Part shown: piece by piece, positions 1-6,771 of the stretch
Layout of the letters: each line of letters opens with the position of its first letter
How positions within the stretch are numbered: the first letter of the stretch is position 1
Origin: a virus
Strand: one strand, 5' to 3'
IMG/VR virus record: IMGVR_UViG_3300031999_000132
Coordinates: 1 to 32,024 of that record
Length of the DNA stretch: 32,024 nucleotides
Position numbers and translations under genes: made by a program
Notes under the pieces: generated by a model
What the model was told of the DNA's origin: nothing
The model's input: the letters and a program-made list of their open reading frames with translations, nothing else
Databases searched by the model: none

Positions 1-185
1 ATCTTACCCCCAAGTTTTTTAATCATGCTCTCCCAGCGTCGAATCCATAGCTTACTGGTCTTGATGGGTTCTTTCTCAGAGCCATCCGTAACATTACTGT
101 AGGCATCCATGAAATTGAGCTCACCATCAATAGCGGACTTGCAAGCTCTTGCCAGGTACCCTTTTTGTATCTTTGAAAGATTCAT
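1..185 (-). CDS. Hypothetical protein, truncated at window edge
   Basis: An open frame starts at the ATG complementary to 183-185 and runs off the left edge without a stop, giving about 61 residues beginning MNLSKIQKGYLARACKSAI. It is the last visible gene of the leftward operon and starts 7 bases after the stop of the zinc-ribbon gene. No strong Shine-Dalgarno sequence is seen, so translation may be coupled to the gene before it. The visible part is basic and probably helical, with no motif I recognise. Only its position in an early-type phage operon can be stated. Confidence 0.55.
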   Translation of the reverse strand, partial: MNLSKIQKGYLARACKSAIDGELNFMDAYSNVTDGSEKEPIKTSKLWIRRWESMIKKLGGK

Positions 186-191
186 AACGGC

Positions 192-425
192 TCATTTGAA
201 TGGCAGGCCATTACTGCAACCCGCTCGAGGAAGATGATCTATTTTGACCACTGCATGACACTGACAACACCGTTTAGCCTTTAGACCCTTGTATTTAATA
301 TCGTCATGCATGTCCGAAGAATCCTCAGAACTTCCGTCCCATTTGTAGGTGGTCTTAGCTAACCCGGAAACTCGAGCTAAGGTATAAAACCCATAGGTAC
401 TCCCACATTTTGGGCATGCATCCAT
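192..425 (-). CDS. Small zinc-ribbon protein (77 aa)
   Basis: The protein starts MDACPKCGSTYGF and has two CxxC knuckles: CPKC near the N-terminus and CCQC about 50 residues later. This is the usual four-cysteine zinc-ribbon layout of small phage proteins. The start at 425 is preferred because AAGGAG lies 6 bases before the ATG, and because the longer frame back to 506 would overlap the preceding gene. The gene follows another Cys/His-rich small gene in the same operon. Zinc binding is inferred from cysteine spacing. A role in nucleic-acid or protein binding is typical of such folds, but the actual function is unknown. Confidence 0.7.
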   Translation of the reverse strand: MDACPKCGSTYGFYTLARVSGLAKTTYKWDGSSEDSSDMHDDIKYKGLKAKRCCQCHAVVKIDHLPRAGCSNGLPFK

Positions 426-442
426 TTCATACTCCTTAAGGG

Positions 443-748
443 CTACACCACAGGGTTTAAGGACATTTGATGTATAGGCCCAATAAAATGGATCCCGCCT
501 TGGCACCTCTCAGAGTCTTCCCGCTCCCGGTGTTCCACATGATCGGCCGGCCCATTAGCTTTTCTCTGCTTATGGATCCTCACGGCGCCGTAACAATGCA
601 TGCACCGTATTTCAACGCCGGTTAACTTGAGGCTTGAGACATCTACCGTGACCCAGCGGTTCTCCCGTTGACCTGTAGCCTTTTTGTTCTCGTCAAGAAC
701 CATGTGAGGCTTCTTCTGCTGGCACTGAATCATCATGTCTTTGGCCAT
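443..748 (-). CDS. Small Cys/His-rich putative zinc-binding protein (101 aa)
   Basis: The C-terminal half has a C-x2-C pair (C49, C52), then histidines in a DHVEH segment (about 70-73) and a further cysteine near 82. This could bind one zinc ion. The N-terminal 40 residues are basic and Gln/Lys-rich. No clear Shine-Dalgarno sequence precedes the ATG at 748, which lies only about 16 bases beyond a 14-bp repeat (765-778) that also bounds the TnpB-like gene. Its leader may therefore have been altered by the arrival of that element. I do not recognise a specific function. Confidence 0.6.
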   Translation of the reverse strand: MAKDMMIQCQQKKPHMVLDENKKATGQRENRWVTVDVSSLKLTGVEIRCMHCYGAVRIHKQRKANGPADHVEHREREDSERCQGGIHFIGPIHQMSLNPVV

Positions 749-763
749 GCTAAGCCTGGTTTA

Positions 764-906
764 GAAAATCTGTCGAAATTGAAAATGGCTCGACATGATT
801 TTCAAGGAGTCCTTTCAACTCCTGAGTGTTTTTACCACTTACGGACTCGACCAGAAATAGAGTCCGATTACCACTAACCCTGAACCATTACTGATTCACG
901 AATCAG
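764..906 (-). ncRNA. Candidate structured (omega-RNA-like) region 3' of the TnpB-like gene
   Basis: Four inverted repeats lie in a row directly downstream of the TnpB-like stop codon: 891-897/900-906 (overlapping the stop), 842-848/860-866, 805-810/818-823, and a long stem 764-776/790-803 broken only by a bulged base at 796. No U-run follows, so a simple terminator is less likely. In IS200/IS605 and IS607 elements the guide (omega) RNA is made from the 3' end of tnpB and the adjoining right end, which is this position. The stems are seen in the sequence. The RNA itself is inferred by analogy. Confidence 0.35.
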
Positions 907-2175
907 CCAGTGCCGTAATTCCCCAACACGGGAGTAAGGCACGGCGGTGTGACCGCTGGCGTTTTAATCTCAATTACCTTGTACAGATATTTGAGATAGG
1001 AGTAAGCCTTCACCGTGAGAGCAATCTTGAGGCCTCTTCCTGCAAGGTTCAGCTTCTTGTTCTCTCCCGGTTCCAACCTAACCCTTACTGTTTCTATAAT
1101 ACCCATACCGCGACGGCCTATCACTAACGCCGCTGCGGTATGCCTGTTCAATGAATACTGCTCCTGATACTTCAAGATCCCAACCTTGGAAGTAAAGGCA
1201 GGGTTAATCTTCTTAACTTCTACTCTGTACTTAACAGCCCTACGTTCAATAGCCTGAAGCAGACTCGCATAAATAAAATTGTGCTTCATCCTGTTAAACT
1301 TCCGAGACTTTGAAGGCTTCTTATTATTGAACTTCAAGTCCTCAAGGACAATACCCTTCTCCTTAGAGATGGCATAGTCCACAATCTTTACGGCCAGGGC
1401 TTCGATATCATTCTTTCTCTTTTCAAACCGGGTAAACTGAAGCCTGTCTGCATGGAGATAAAAGTGCTCCAGAAGGTTTCCATCCTGACCTATGTTTACC
1501 ACGGCCAATCCGTCAGGGTTAGTATCAATTCCTATAGCCCCGGACTCATACTTATAGTATGGTGAGGCATCTGGAATGGCTATGCCTATGAAGGCATAGA
1601 ATTTATTATCCCTGTACTTGATCCGAACATCATAGCATTCAGAGTTCAGATCAAACTCTTCCTGAAACTTCTCAGGGATATACAGGGTAAACATAAGGAA
1701 CTGCCGAGCACCTGGAAGTCCTACCCTTAGCTTATAGTCTTCCGGTGTCCTTATAACCCGTATGTTGGGGTTCCCTTGCTTGGTTACATCCCCACGAGAG
1801 TAAAGCTCTGAGTCCCTTACTGTATGCCACTCCTGTTTCGTTATAAGGCCGGATAGCATCCTACCCCAGGACTTCTTACCGCCGAAGATTACATGCTCTT
1901 TATCAATGCCCTTGGCCTTCAGGACAGCGTCTGCTATGTAACGCTGATTAAGTTTGGCCATGTAGAGAGGTTTGGAAGCCTTAACTACATCATTACCCTT
2001 CAGCCCATCCTTATGGATACGTTGGTAGGCGTACCGCATACAGGAAGACCAGTTCCTCATAAGCTGTTTGAGGGTTTCAAAATCCCCTGCATGGATGGTT
2101 CCTGTAATTACTTTATTCATAGGTTTTCTTGTTCAGGAAAAAATCAACAGGTTTCTTTAGGTTTCGACAGATTTT
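765..2175. mobile_element. Possible tnpB-only element bounded by 14-bp inverted repeats
   Basis: The 14-mer AAAATCTGTCGAAA at 765-778 is matched by its exact reverse complement at 2162-2175. The two copies enclose the TnpB-like gene and its downstream hairpins, giving a unit of about 1.41 kb. It sits neatly between two small operon genes, one ending at 2186 and the other starting at 748. No clear target-site duplication is seen. IS605-type elements normally lack terminal inverted repeats, so the boundary assignment is tentative. Confidence 0.4.
903..2120 (-). CDS. TnpB-like (IS605 OrfB family) protein, divergent RuvC-type nuclease
   Basis: The 405-residue protein carries RuvC-like motifs in TnpB order: GIDTNPDGLAV (D199), GIVLEDLKF (E260) and NRHTAAALVIGRRG (about 325-338). 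Canonical TnpB proteins are RNA-guided DNA nucleases with Asp-Glu-Asp at these sites and a CxxC...CxxC zinc ribbon before the last motif. Here the third position appears to be His327, and the segment from FTSKVG to YSLNRH is too short for a ribbon and has no cysteines. This resembles a divergent TnpB-related subfamily. No TnpA or serine recombinase lies nearby. The ATG at 2120 has a weak ribosome site. Activity cannot be judged: it may be a non-canonical nuclease, a nuclease-dead RNA-guided regulator, or a domesticated gene. Confidence 0.8.
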   Translation of the reverse strand: MNKVITGTIHAGDFETLKQLMRNWSSCMRYAYQRIHKDGLKGNDVVKASKPLYMAKLNQRYIADAVLKAKGIDKEHVIFGGKKSWGRMLSGLITKQEWHTVRDSELYSRGDVTKQGNPNIRVIRTPEDYKLRVGLPGARQFLMFTLYIPEKFQEEFDLNSECYDVRIKYRDNKFYAFIGIAIPDASPYYKYESGAIGIDTNPDGLAVVNIGQDGNLLEHFYLHADRLQFTRFEKRKNDIEALAVKIVDYAISKEKGIVLEDLKFNNKKPSKSRKFNRMKHNFIYASLLQAIERRAVKYRVEVKKINPAFTSKVGILKYQEQYSLNRHTAAALVIGRRGMGIIETVRVRLEPGENKKLNLAGRGLKIALTVKAYSYLKYLYKVIEIKTPAVTPPCLTPVLGNYGTG

Positions 2176-2185
2176 TCGCAACTGT

Positions 2186-2485
2186 TTAAACCTCCTTTTC
2201 GATTTGTTTACCTGAAAAATAATGATTGACTTCACATTCTCCTTCAAATTCCCAGGCTCTATTTACGTAACTAAAATCAGCCGGTATCGGTTTTTGATTC
2301 CAATAAACAACCAGAGTTCCTTTATGGTCGCCAATTTTCTCAATTTTTAATTGAGTAACTTCGGGAATCAAATGCAAAACTCTTAAAACTCTGGCTATGC
2401 GGTCCTGTTCCCTATATCCTGTTACTATCAAATTGAATTCTTCGCATGAATTACAAATTTGTGGTAATGGATAATTAATTTTCAC
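2186..2485 (-). CDS. Hypothetical protein (99 aa)
   Basis: The start is GTG at 2485, supported by AGGGGG about 8 bases upstream. The protein is mixed alpha/beta in character, with a CNSC pair near residues 11-14 and no full metal site, and ends in a charged tail. It lies between the SNF2 helicase and the TnpB-like gene in the leftward operon and was probably contiguous with the zinc-protein genes before the tnpB unit entered. No family is recognised. Confidence 0.6.
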   Translation of the reverse strand: MKINYPLPQICNSCEEFNLIVTGYREQDRIARVLRVLHLIPEVTQLKIEKIGDHKGTLVVYWNQKPIPADFSYVNRAWEFEGECEVNHYFSGKQIEKEV

Positions 2486-2496
2486 TTGTAACCCCC

Positions 2497-3825
2497 TTAT
2501 TTTGTTCTTAACAATTTAAGTAATAATTCTCGCTGGCTGATATCTTTACCGTGTAATCTATCAAGTACGTCAACATCCACGGTATCGGCGGCTAAAATAT
2601 GATGTATAAAAACCGTGGATATCTGTCCTTGTCGATGTAAACGCGCACAGGCTTGCTGATATAATTCCAATGACCACGGTACTCCGTACCAGATTATAAT
2701 ATTACCACCACTCTGCATATTAAGCCCGTGCCCGGTACTGGCGGCATGCGCGACGCCAAGGTTTATTTTACCCGCCATCCAATCTGATACGGATACGGGA
2801 GTACGTATTTCACGCGCAGTCTTAAAACGTCCGAGAATACTTTTAAGATCGAAGGTAAACTGATAATACACCAGAACATTTCTACCATTCGCTGCCTCAA
2901 TAAGATCTTCCAGCATATCCAATTTAGCCGTGTGAATATATCGAGCAGTACCGGTTTCATCAAATATGGCACCATTACAAATTTGCAGTAATTTGTTTAT
3001 CCGTACAGCTGCGTTTGCCGCTAAGATATCACCGTCAGCTATATAATCCTTAAGCATACTATCATAATCATCCATCGGTATGTCAACGAAATGATTAGTA
3101 TCAATGCGAGGTGGTAGTTTAACCAACCCGGATTCTACGGACACGGTTATATCAGCCAACCGATCATATATCTCGTGTGATGCCCCTTCCTTGGGGGTCC
3201 ATTCCCATATAATTGCGGGATTTCGCGGATCACTCTGCTTGGGCACAAACCATTTATTACGATAAGCCGTTATACCCTTAAGTAATCGAAAGCCACGATC
3301 CAAGAGATAAATTTGTGACCACAAATCCAATAAACCGTTCGGGGCGGGAGTACCAGTCAAACCATATAGCCGTGTTATCCGGGGTAAAACCCGCCTTAAA
3401 GATTTAAACCGTTTAGACGTGTGTGATTTAAAAGAAGACAGTTCATCTATTACGACACAATCAAAATCCCAAACCCGAACACTAACCAGCCATTCGACAT
3501 TTTCACGGTTTATTACATATATATCGGCCGGTACCAGCAAGGCATTAAGGCGCTCTGTTTCGCTTCCGAGTATTTTGGAAATACTCATGGAGCCCTTGAG
3601 GTGGTCCCACTTATTCAATTCCTGTGACCAGGTGTCCCGGGCTACCCTTAACGGCGCTATTATAAGGCATCGACGCACATCAAAACGGTCAGTAATCAGC
3701 TCTTTAAGGGCGGTTAATATGATAACCGTTTTACCGAGCCCCATCGGTAACAACAAGCCAAAATGGCGACGTCGCACAATCTGCGACGTCGCCCATGACT
3801 GGAATTCATGTGGGCAATACTGCAT
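2497..3825 (-). CDS. SNF2-family DEAD-like helicase
   Basis: This is a superfamily 2 ATPase of the phage SNF2 type (442 aa). Visible motifs are Walker A GLGKT (residues 29-33), motif Ia IIAPLRVARDTW, motif II DELS (127-130), motif III LTGTPAPNG, and in the C-terminal RecA lobe GLNMQSGG and QQACARLHRQGQ (motifs V and VI). Such proteins translocate on DNA and are thought to help phage replication or recombination. The ATG at 3825 overlaps the TAA of the upstream DUF2815 gene (TAATG), implying translational coupling. A TTG at 3831 is an alternative. There is no Shine-Dalgarno sequence of its own. Two copies of the 10-bp palindrome GCGACGTCGC lie within its 5' part. Confidence 0.9.
   Translation of the reverse strand: MQYCPHEFQSWATSQIVRRRHFGLLLPMGLGKTVIILTALKELITDRFDVRRCLIIAPLRVARDTWSQELNKWDHLKGSMSISKILGSETERLNALLVPADIYVINRENVEWLVSVRVWDFDCVVIDELSSFKSHTSKRFKSLRRVLPRITRLYGLTGTPAPNGLLDLWSQIYLLDRGFRLLKGITAYRNKWFVPKQSDPRNPAIIWEWTPKEGASHEIYDRLADITVSVESGLVKLPPRIDTNHFVDIPMDDYDSMLKDYIADGDILAANAAVRINKLLQICNGAIFDETGTARYIHTAKLDMLEDLIEAANGRNVLVYYQFTFDLKSILGRFKTAREIRTPVSVSDWMAGKINLGVAHAASTGHGLNMQSGGNIIIWYGVPWSLELYQQACARLHRQGQISTVFIHHILAADTVDVDVLDRLHGKDISQRELLLKLLRTK
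3766..3792. repeat. Tandem 10-bp palindromes inside the helicase gene
   Basis: GCGACGTCGC occurs at 3766-3775 and again at 3783-3792, separated by 7 bases. Each copy is self-complementary, and the two can pair as a 10-bp hairpin. They fall near the 5' end of the helicase coding sequence. This may be coincidence in a run of Arg/Ser/Thr codons, or a protein-binding site. Confidence 0.6.
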
Positions 3826-4370
3826 TAACAATCAGTGCCGTCGGGAGGCGTATAATCATCAAACGCATCTTTGGCATCCATCCGGCCCTCGAGACTTGGT
3901 CCGTCCGAGGTTTTTTGCAAATTATTAAGATAACAACCTATCCCGCTGGAAGTAGGCAGCTTATACGGAGCAAAAGCAAGCTGCCACCGATAATTTGCGC
4001 CCGAATAAATCTGTGCGGGGTCAATTACCTCTTGACGCTGGGCGTCGACGATACCGGGCTTAGTCTTGCTACTTGCATTGATTACAAAACACCCTTTCGT
4101 CTCCGGCCGCTGTTCACCCGTTTTGCTGTTAGTCAGACCATCACCATCTTTAAGTGGTGATTTGAAACCCTTCGGCAGTTTACCGTTTGGCCAACCGATT
4201 GACGTTTCCGCGGCAATGGCGGCTTTCACTGCGCTAACAGTAGCGGTGTCCTTCTTATTAATAAGGACACAACCGGAATACTTGGCCTCTTGTCCTTCCT
4301 GGACGGCCCGAGGTGTGAAAACATGCAAAAAAGAACCCCGGCACGGACCTACTACAATAGTTGTAGCCAT
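3825..4370 (-). CDS. DUF2815 family, ssDNA-binding-like protein
   Basis: The 181-aa sequence follows the DUF2815 pattern: an N-terminal beta segment, then EGQEAKYSGCVLINKKD, WPNGKLPKGFKSPLKDGD, a CFVINASSKTKPGIVD block, IDPAQIYSGANYRWQ and a CYLNNLQKTSDG block near the end. DUF2815 proteins are encoded beside phage polymerases and are usually annotated as single-stranded DNA-binding proteins with an OB-like fold. Here the polymerase gene is divergent and less than 1 kb away, which fits. The ATG at 4370 follows AAAGG about 10 bases upstream. Its stop overlaps the start of the helicase. The role of coating ssDNA during replication comes from the family, not from direct evidence here. Confidence 0.82.
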   Translation of the reverse strand: MATTIVVGPCRGSFLHVFTPRAVQEGQEAKYSGCVLINKKDTATVSAVKAAIAAETSIGWPNGKLPKGFKSPLKDGDGLTNSKTGEQRPETKGCFVINASSKTKPGIVDAQRQEVIDPAQIYSGANYRWQLAFAPYKLPTSSGIGCYLNNLQKTSDGPSLEGRMDAKDAFDDYTPPDGTDC

Positions 4371-4375
4371 TTTAC

Positions 4376-4723
4376 TCAGCCTTTCGATAAAGTGTCAATT
4401 GCGGCATAAACGGCATTACGTTGTTCTTCGGGTATTAACGCAGCCTTGTCGCGGACGAACTTGAGATACCGGTCCTGCTGATCACGTTTGGTCAACTCAG
4501 CAATACCGCTGACTTTCATATCTTCTTCCAACACCTCCTTTATAAGTATAACCTGGTTTACAGCTTTAAACGGAGCAGACACCGTTTTTAATTCTTCATT
4601 TGTAAAGTCACGCTTCGAAATGGTGACTGGCCCGGCGGGAGTGGCCCGGTCGGCGGCCCGCCCGAGGGCCTCTAGAGCCACGGCGATGCGTTCGAGGGCT
4701 GCAACAATACGATCGTCACTCAT
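4376..4723 (-). CDS. Hypothetical operon protein (115 aa)
   Basis: The sequence opens with a short amphipathic helix (DRIVAALERIAVALEALGRA) that could form a coiled coil. An Ala/Pro linker follows, then a charged helical domain to the end. The ATG at 4723 has AAGGAG 6 bases upstream and overlaps the preceding stop by four bases (ATGA). It directly precedes the DUF2815 gene, so a role in replication or as a partner of that protein is possible. No family is recognised. Confidence 0.65.
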   Translation of the reverse strand: MSDDRIVAALERIAVALEALGRAADRATPAGPVTISKRDFTNEELKTVSAPFKAVNQVILIKEVLEEDMKVSGIAELTKRDQQDRYLKFVRDKAALIPEEQRNAVYAAIDTLSKG

Positions 4724-4890
4724 GCTTTCTCCTTGTAAAGGGTCTCGTTTACTATGTTTCTTAAAAGATCATTAACGCGGATTTTCTCCTTCTCACAAAA
4801 CTTTTCAAGGTCGCGTTTCGTTGTTTCATACAGTGAAAACGCAATATAAACCTTAGGTTCTTTGAGTTTTTTCAATGATTTTAGATCCAT
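4720..4890 (-). CDS. Small ribbon-helix-helix-like protein (56 aa), first gene of left operon
   Basis: The real start is probably the ATG at 4890 (MDLKSLKKLKEPKVYIAF), which has AGGAGA 5 bases upstream. A longer frame to 4938 would begin inside the promoter. The core has a short beta-like stretch (KVYIAFSL) followed by two helices (TTKRDLEKFCEKE and VNDLLRNIVNETLYK). This matches the size and pattern of RHH/CopG-type DNA-binding proteins. As the promoter-proximal gene of the leftward operon and close to a divergent start, it could be an autoregulator. This is an inference from pattern only. Confidence 0.55.
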   Translation of the reverse strand: MDLKSLKKLKEPKVYIAFSLYETTKRDLEKFCEKEKIRVNDLLRNIVNETLYKEKA

Positions 4891-4909
4891 GATTTCTCCT
4901 TTCCCCAAT

Positions 4910-4938
4910 AATATAATATCAAAAACAAAATAAATCAA
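4910..4938 (-). promoter_or_regulatory. Sigma70-like promoter for the leftward operon
   Basis: On the minus strand a -35 TTGATT (4933-4938) and a -10 TATATT (4910-4915) are separated by exactly 17 bases. Transcription would begin near 4902-4904, just before the AGGAGA of the first gene. The 4891-5007 spacer is very AT-rich and also contains the inverted repeat ATAAATAT/ATATTTAT. No equally convincing promoter was found facing the polymerase gene. Confidence 0.5.
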
Positions 4939-5007
4939 TAGCTTTTTATAAATATTTTATATATATTTATGATACTGGATTAATAATGTTTTATTATGCG
5001 GAGGAAC

Positions 5008-6768
5008 ATGAAAAAACTGCACCTTGATATTGAGACGGAAAGCCCCGTAGATTTGAAGTTATCCGGGATACATGTATACGCAGAAAAAGCCACCATAGCT
5101 CTGTTTGGCTTCGCTTTCGATGATGACCCCGTTTCGGTGGTAGACCTTGCACACGGCGAAACGCTGCCGGATAAAGTAGTGGTGGCTTTAAAAAATGACT
5201 CTATTTTAAAAATAGCACACAACGCGGCTTTCGAGCGCACCCTTATAAAAGCCTGCCTTAAAATAGACTGCCCACCTGAGGCCTGGCGATGCACCATGGT
5301 GTTATGTCTTTATAATGGTCTGCCTAAAAGCCTCGATGCTGCCTGCCGTGTACTGGGGTTGCCCGGTAAACTTAAAACTCTGGACGTTACATCTGACAAA
5401 GCTTATAACGCTAATGACGTGGTAATAGAACGACGGCTATGGGCGCAATTGGACCCCATGCCCGAGGATGAATGGCGACTGTGGGCGATGGATCAGCATA
5501 TTAATGACGCGGGTGTTTTAATAGATGAGTTATTTGTTTACAAGGCGGTTAGGCTCCTGACCGAAAACCGAGCCAAACTTATGGCTGAGGCCAAAAAATT
5601 AACTAACTTGGCTAACCCCAACAGTCCCGCGCAACTTGGCAAATGGCTAGGCCTAGATAATGTGAAGAAAGAAACAATTACTGAGGAACTTAAAACCGCA
5701 GAAGGCGATCGCAAAAGGGTGCTTGAAATCCGACAAGTGTTGGCGCTATCATCAGTGAGTAAATACCAGACATTTCTGCATTATAGAGGATCGGATGGCC
5801 GGGTACGCGATAGCTTGCAATTTATAGGAGGCCACACGGGCCGGTGGGCCGGCCGCGGCATACAACCGCAAAATTTGCCACGACGAGTATGCTCGGATGA
5901 AACCTTCGGAAAAACGCTTGACAATGCGGAAGATATAGAGCTTTTTTTTGGCAGCCTGCCTGCGTTTATGTCAAGCATGCTCCGCTCGGTAATAATAGCT
6001 CCCCCGGGCGGCTACCTGCGTATTGATGATTATAGCTCAATTGAAGCCCGTGTATGTGCCTGGCTGGCGAAAGAAGAATGGATATTAAAAGTATTCAGAG
6101 ATAAGGGACCTTATTATGAAATAACCGCCACCAAACTTTATAACTTAACCCTTGACAAAGTGGATAAACCCATGAGACAGAAGGGTAAAGTTGCCGCGTT
6201 GTCGCTCCAGTATCAAGGCGGCGTAGCCGCTTTAAAAAAACAAGGGGCGAGCGATTACATGACGGAAGAAGAGATGGAAGAATTAAAACACCTCTGGCGC
6301 AGACAATGCCCACATATCGTCCGGTACTGGTACGCTCTGGATGAGGCCGCACAGGCTGCGGTACGGACCGGAACCACAATAAAAGTAGGCTGCATAGCTT
6401 TCAGATATCAGAATAATAATCTTTATATAGATCTTCCGTCGAAACGCTACCTTATCTATCGTAACGCGCGTCTTGGCATCAGCGCCCATACAGGAGGACC
6501 AACGGTGGGCTACGACGCCCCTAAGGGTAAAAATATGGTCTATATACAACTTTATGGGGGCTTACTGACGGAAAATATAGTCCAAGCATTATCGCGGGAC
6601 ATAATGTGTGAACAACTAAAACATTGTTATGAACATTGCATTTTGACAATACATGATGAAATTGTGCTCGAAAACCACACACTGGCCACTCTCTACATGC
6701 CCGGCTGGGCATCCGGATTACCAATGGAAATAAAAGGCTACAACTCTCCACACTATACAAAGGATTGA
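5008..6768 (+). CDS. Family A DNA polymerase with 3'-5' exonuclease domain
   Basis: The 586-aa phage-type Pol I has an N-terminal proofreading exonuclease and a C-terminal polymerase. Exo I is LDIETE (D7, E9), Exo II lies in AHNAAFER (70-77) and Exo III in YNANDVV (Y133, D137). Polymerase motif A is RIDDYSSIEARV (about 338-349), motif B RQKGKVAALSLQYQGG (390-405) and motif C LTIHDEIVLE (D550, E551). The ATG at 5008 has GGAGG 4-8 bases upstream, so the longer frame from 4996 is unlikely. The protein is shorter than relatives of this type because the stretch between Exo II and Exo III is compressed. It would replicate phage DNA together with the adjacent primase/helicase. Confidence 0.93.
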   Translation: MKKLHLDIETESPVDLKLSGIHVYAEKATIALFGFAFDDDPVSVVDLAHGETLPDKVVVALKNDSILKIAHNAAFERTLIKACLKIDCPPEAWRCTMVLCLYNGLPKSLDAACRVLGLPGKLKTLDVTSDKAYNANDVVIERRLWAQLDPMPEDEWRLWAMDQHINDAGVLIDELFVYKAVRLLTENRAKLMAEAKKLTNLANPNSPAQLGKWLGLDNVKKETITEELKTAEGDRKRVLEIRQVLALSSVSKYQTFLHYRGSDGRVRDSLQFIGGHTGRWAGRGIQPQNLPRRVCSDETFGKTLDNAEDIELFFGSLPAFMSSMLRSVIIAPPGGYLRIDDYSSIEARVCAWLAKEEWILKVFRDKGPYYEITATKLYNLTLDKVDKPMRQKGKVAALSLQYQGGVAALKKQGASDYMTEEEMEELKHLWRRQCPHIVRYWYALDEAAQAAVRTGTTIKVGCIAFRYQNNNLYIDLPSKRYLIYRNARLGISAHTGGPTVGYDAPKGKNMVYIQLYGGLLTENIVQALSRDIMCEQLKHCYEHCILTIHDEIVLENHTLATLYMPGWASGLPMEIKGYNSPHYTKD

Positions 6769-6771
6769 CAT

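Noticed and set aside
668-877. 69-aa plus-strand frame across the region downstream of the TnpB-like gene
   Set aside because: It is antisense to the zinc-protein gene and the hairpin cluster, has no ribosome site and no recognisable pattern.
3419-4464. Several plus-strand frames of 120-170 aa opposite the helicase and DUF2815 genes
   Set aside because: They are antisense shadows of well-supported genes, rich in Arg/Ser/Leu as expected for reverse reading.
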